Assembly (NCBI GenBank): GCA_013152995.1
Contig: JAADFH010000029.1
Span: 1 to 5,781, forward strand
Source of the DNA: Methanobacteriota archaeon
Lineage (GTDB): Archaea > Hydrothermarchaeota > Hydrothermarchaeia > Hydrothermarchaeales > BMS3B
Reading direction: 5' to 3'
Length of the DNA: 5,781 bases
Shown here: positions 5,183 through 5,781 of the stretch, one piece after another
How the letters are laid out: every line of letters begins with the position of its first letter
Numbering within the stretch: the first letter of the stretch is position 1
Made by a program: the position numbers and the translations under genes
The notes under the pieces: model-generated
What the model saw: only the letters and a program-made list of their open reading frames with translations
Told to the model about the DNA's origin: nothing
Database searches by the model: none

Positions 5183-5781
5183 ATGCAGGCACACAGACAC
5201 AGGCGCAGGGTTAGTTTTGAGGAGCTGAAGCGGCTCGCACGTGAGAGGCTCGGCAGGGATGCGGAGCTGCTGCGCGGCGGCTGGGAGCTGATAGGAGATG
5301 TGCTTGTTCTCAGCCTGCCTAAGGAGCTGTACCACCGCAGGTATGAGATAGGTGAGCTGGCGCTTGAGCTTCATCCGAGGGCGAGGAGTGTGGTGGTCAG
5401 GCAGCGCATAGTGCATGAGCTGCGCTACCCGGTGGCGGAGGTGGTGGCTGGAGATGAGAACACGCTCACCCTGCACAGGGAGAACAGGTGCGTGTTCAGG
5501 GTTGACCCGTGCAGGGTGATGTTCTCCAGCGGGAATCAGGGGGAGAGGCTGAGAATGGCGCAGCTTGAGCTCAGGGGGGAGAGGGTGGTGGACATGTTTG
5601 CAGGGATCGGGCAGTTCACCATACCCATGGCGAAGCACGCCTCTCCTGAGAAGATTGTCGCCATAGAGAAGCGCAGGGAGACCTTTGAGCTGCTGTGCGA
5701 GAATGTTCGCCTGAACAGGGTTGAGCACATCGTTGAGCCTGTGCTGGGGGATTGCAGGGAGGTGGCACCTTCTAAGTTTGC
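5183..5781 (+). CDS. taw2: Taw2-type tRNA-Phe wyosine aminocarboxypropyltransferase (partial, 3' end outside window)
   Basis: Enzymes of this family transfer the 3-amino-3-carboxypropyl group of S-adenosylmethionine to 4-demethylwyosine at G37 of tRNA-Phe. The visible 199 residues begin with a basic segment (HRHRRR, 4-9). The small beta-rich D2-type domain includes GDVLVLSLP (38-46), the HRENRCVFRVDP block (98-109) and MFSSGN (113-118), then the Rossmann fold with motif I DMFAGIGQFTIP (137-148), Glu162 in VAIEK and GD at 189-190. MFSSGN favours Taw2/TYW2 over the m1G37 enzyme Trm5, whose equivalent segment reads F-S-P-R. The absence of an N-terminal D1 domain agrees. The downstream motif that would settle Taw2 versus Trm5 lies beyond the window. 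The ATG at 5183 has AGGTG only 2 nt upstream, which is too close to be a good ribosome site, so coupling to copy B or a slightly later start is possible. Confidence 0.85.
   Translation, partial: MQAHRHRRRVSFEELKRLARERLGRDAELLRGGWELIGDVLVLSLPKELYHRRYEIGELALELHPRARSVVVRQRIVHELRYPVAEVVAGDENTLTLHRENRCVFRVDPCRVMFSSGNQGERLRMAQLELRGERVVDMFAGIGQFTIPMAKHASPEKIVAIEKRRETFELLCENVRLNRVEHIVEPVLGDCREVAPSKF

Noticed and set aside
5174..5728. A 184-codon minus-strand frame opposite the taw2-like gene
   Set aside because: It is Leu/Pro/His-rich with no domain, and the plus strand here encodes clear Rossmann-fold motifs.
1..5781. CRISPR array, insertion sequence, tRNA/rRNA genes, toxin-antitoxin or defence genes
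   Set aside because: I looked for regularly spaced repeats, terminal inverted repeats, transposase motifs and RNA gene signatures and saw none; gaps between genes are at most about 120 bp.

Overview
The window reads as chromosomal DNA from a GC-rich archaeon, most likely a euryarchaeon of the Archaeoglobi/Methanomicrobia kind. The markers are a PIP-box FEN1, an Alba protein with the GNKP motif, archaeal SepF, single-module ZPR1, a NIP7 homologue, a long SlyD-like FKBP and a Taw2-type wybutosine enzyme. Shine-Dalgarno sites match an archaeal 16S tail (GGAGG/GGTGA), and BRE/TATA-type promoters lie in the two divergent intergenic gaps. No mobile element, CRISPR array, tRNA or rRNA is visible. 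Nearly all the sequence is core information-processing and cell-division genes packed tightly together.

Layout. (1) Bases 1-31 hold only the first ten codons of an unidentified minus-strand gene. It is divergent from fen1 (135-1157, +), and the 103-bp gap between them carries two outward-facing copies of the same BRE/TATA-like element. (2) fen1 meets a minus-strand cluster tail to tail, with a 4-bp overlap of the coding ends. (3) The minus cluster is transcribed from 4427 down to 1154: sepF, zpr1-like, nip7-like, FKBP-type prolyl isomerase, GT4 glycosyltransferase. Its genes overlap (17 bp twice) or are separated by 1-4 bp, so it is almost certainly one translationally coupled operon. (4) A 123-bp divergent gap (4428-4550) holds promoters for sepF and alba and an imperfect dyad between them. 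(5) The plus-strand cluster is alba, two adjacent ~60-residue proteins of unknown function that look like diverged copies of each other, and the first 199 codons of a taw2-like gene that runs off the right edge.

How they fit together. The minus operon combines a membrane anchor for FtsZ (SepF) with factors tied to ribosome and translation-factor biogenesis (NIP7, ZPR1), a chaperone/prolyl isomerase and an envelope-type glycosyltransferase; this looks like growth-coupled housekeeping. The plus operon links a nucleic-acid-binding chromatin protein with a tRNA-Phe position-37 modification enzyme. The two small proteins between them are the least explained part of the window and the best candidates for something undescribed. 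I found no evidence of a defence system or other dramatic novelty.
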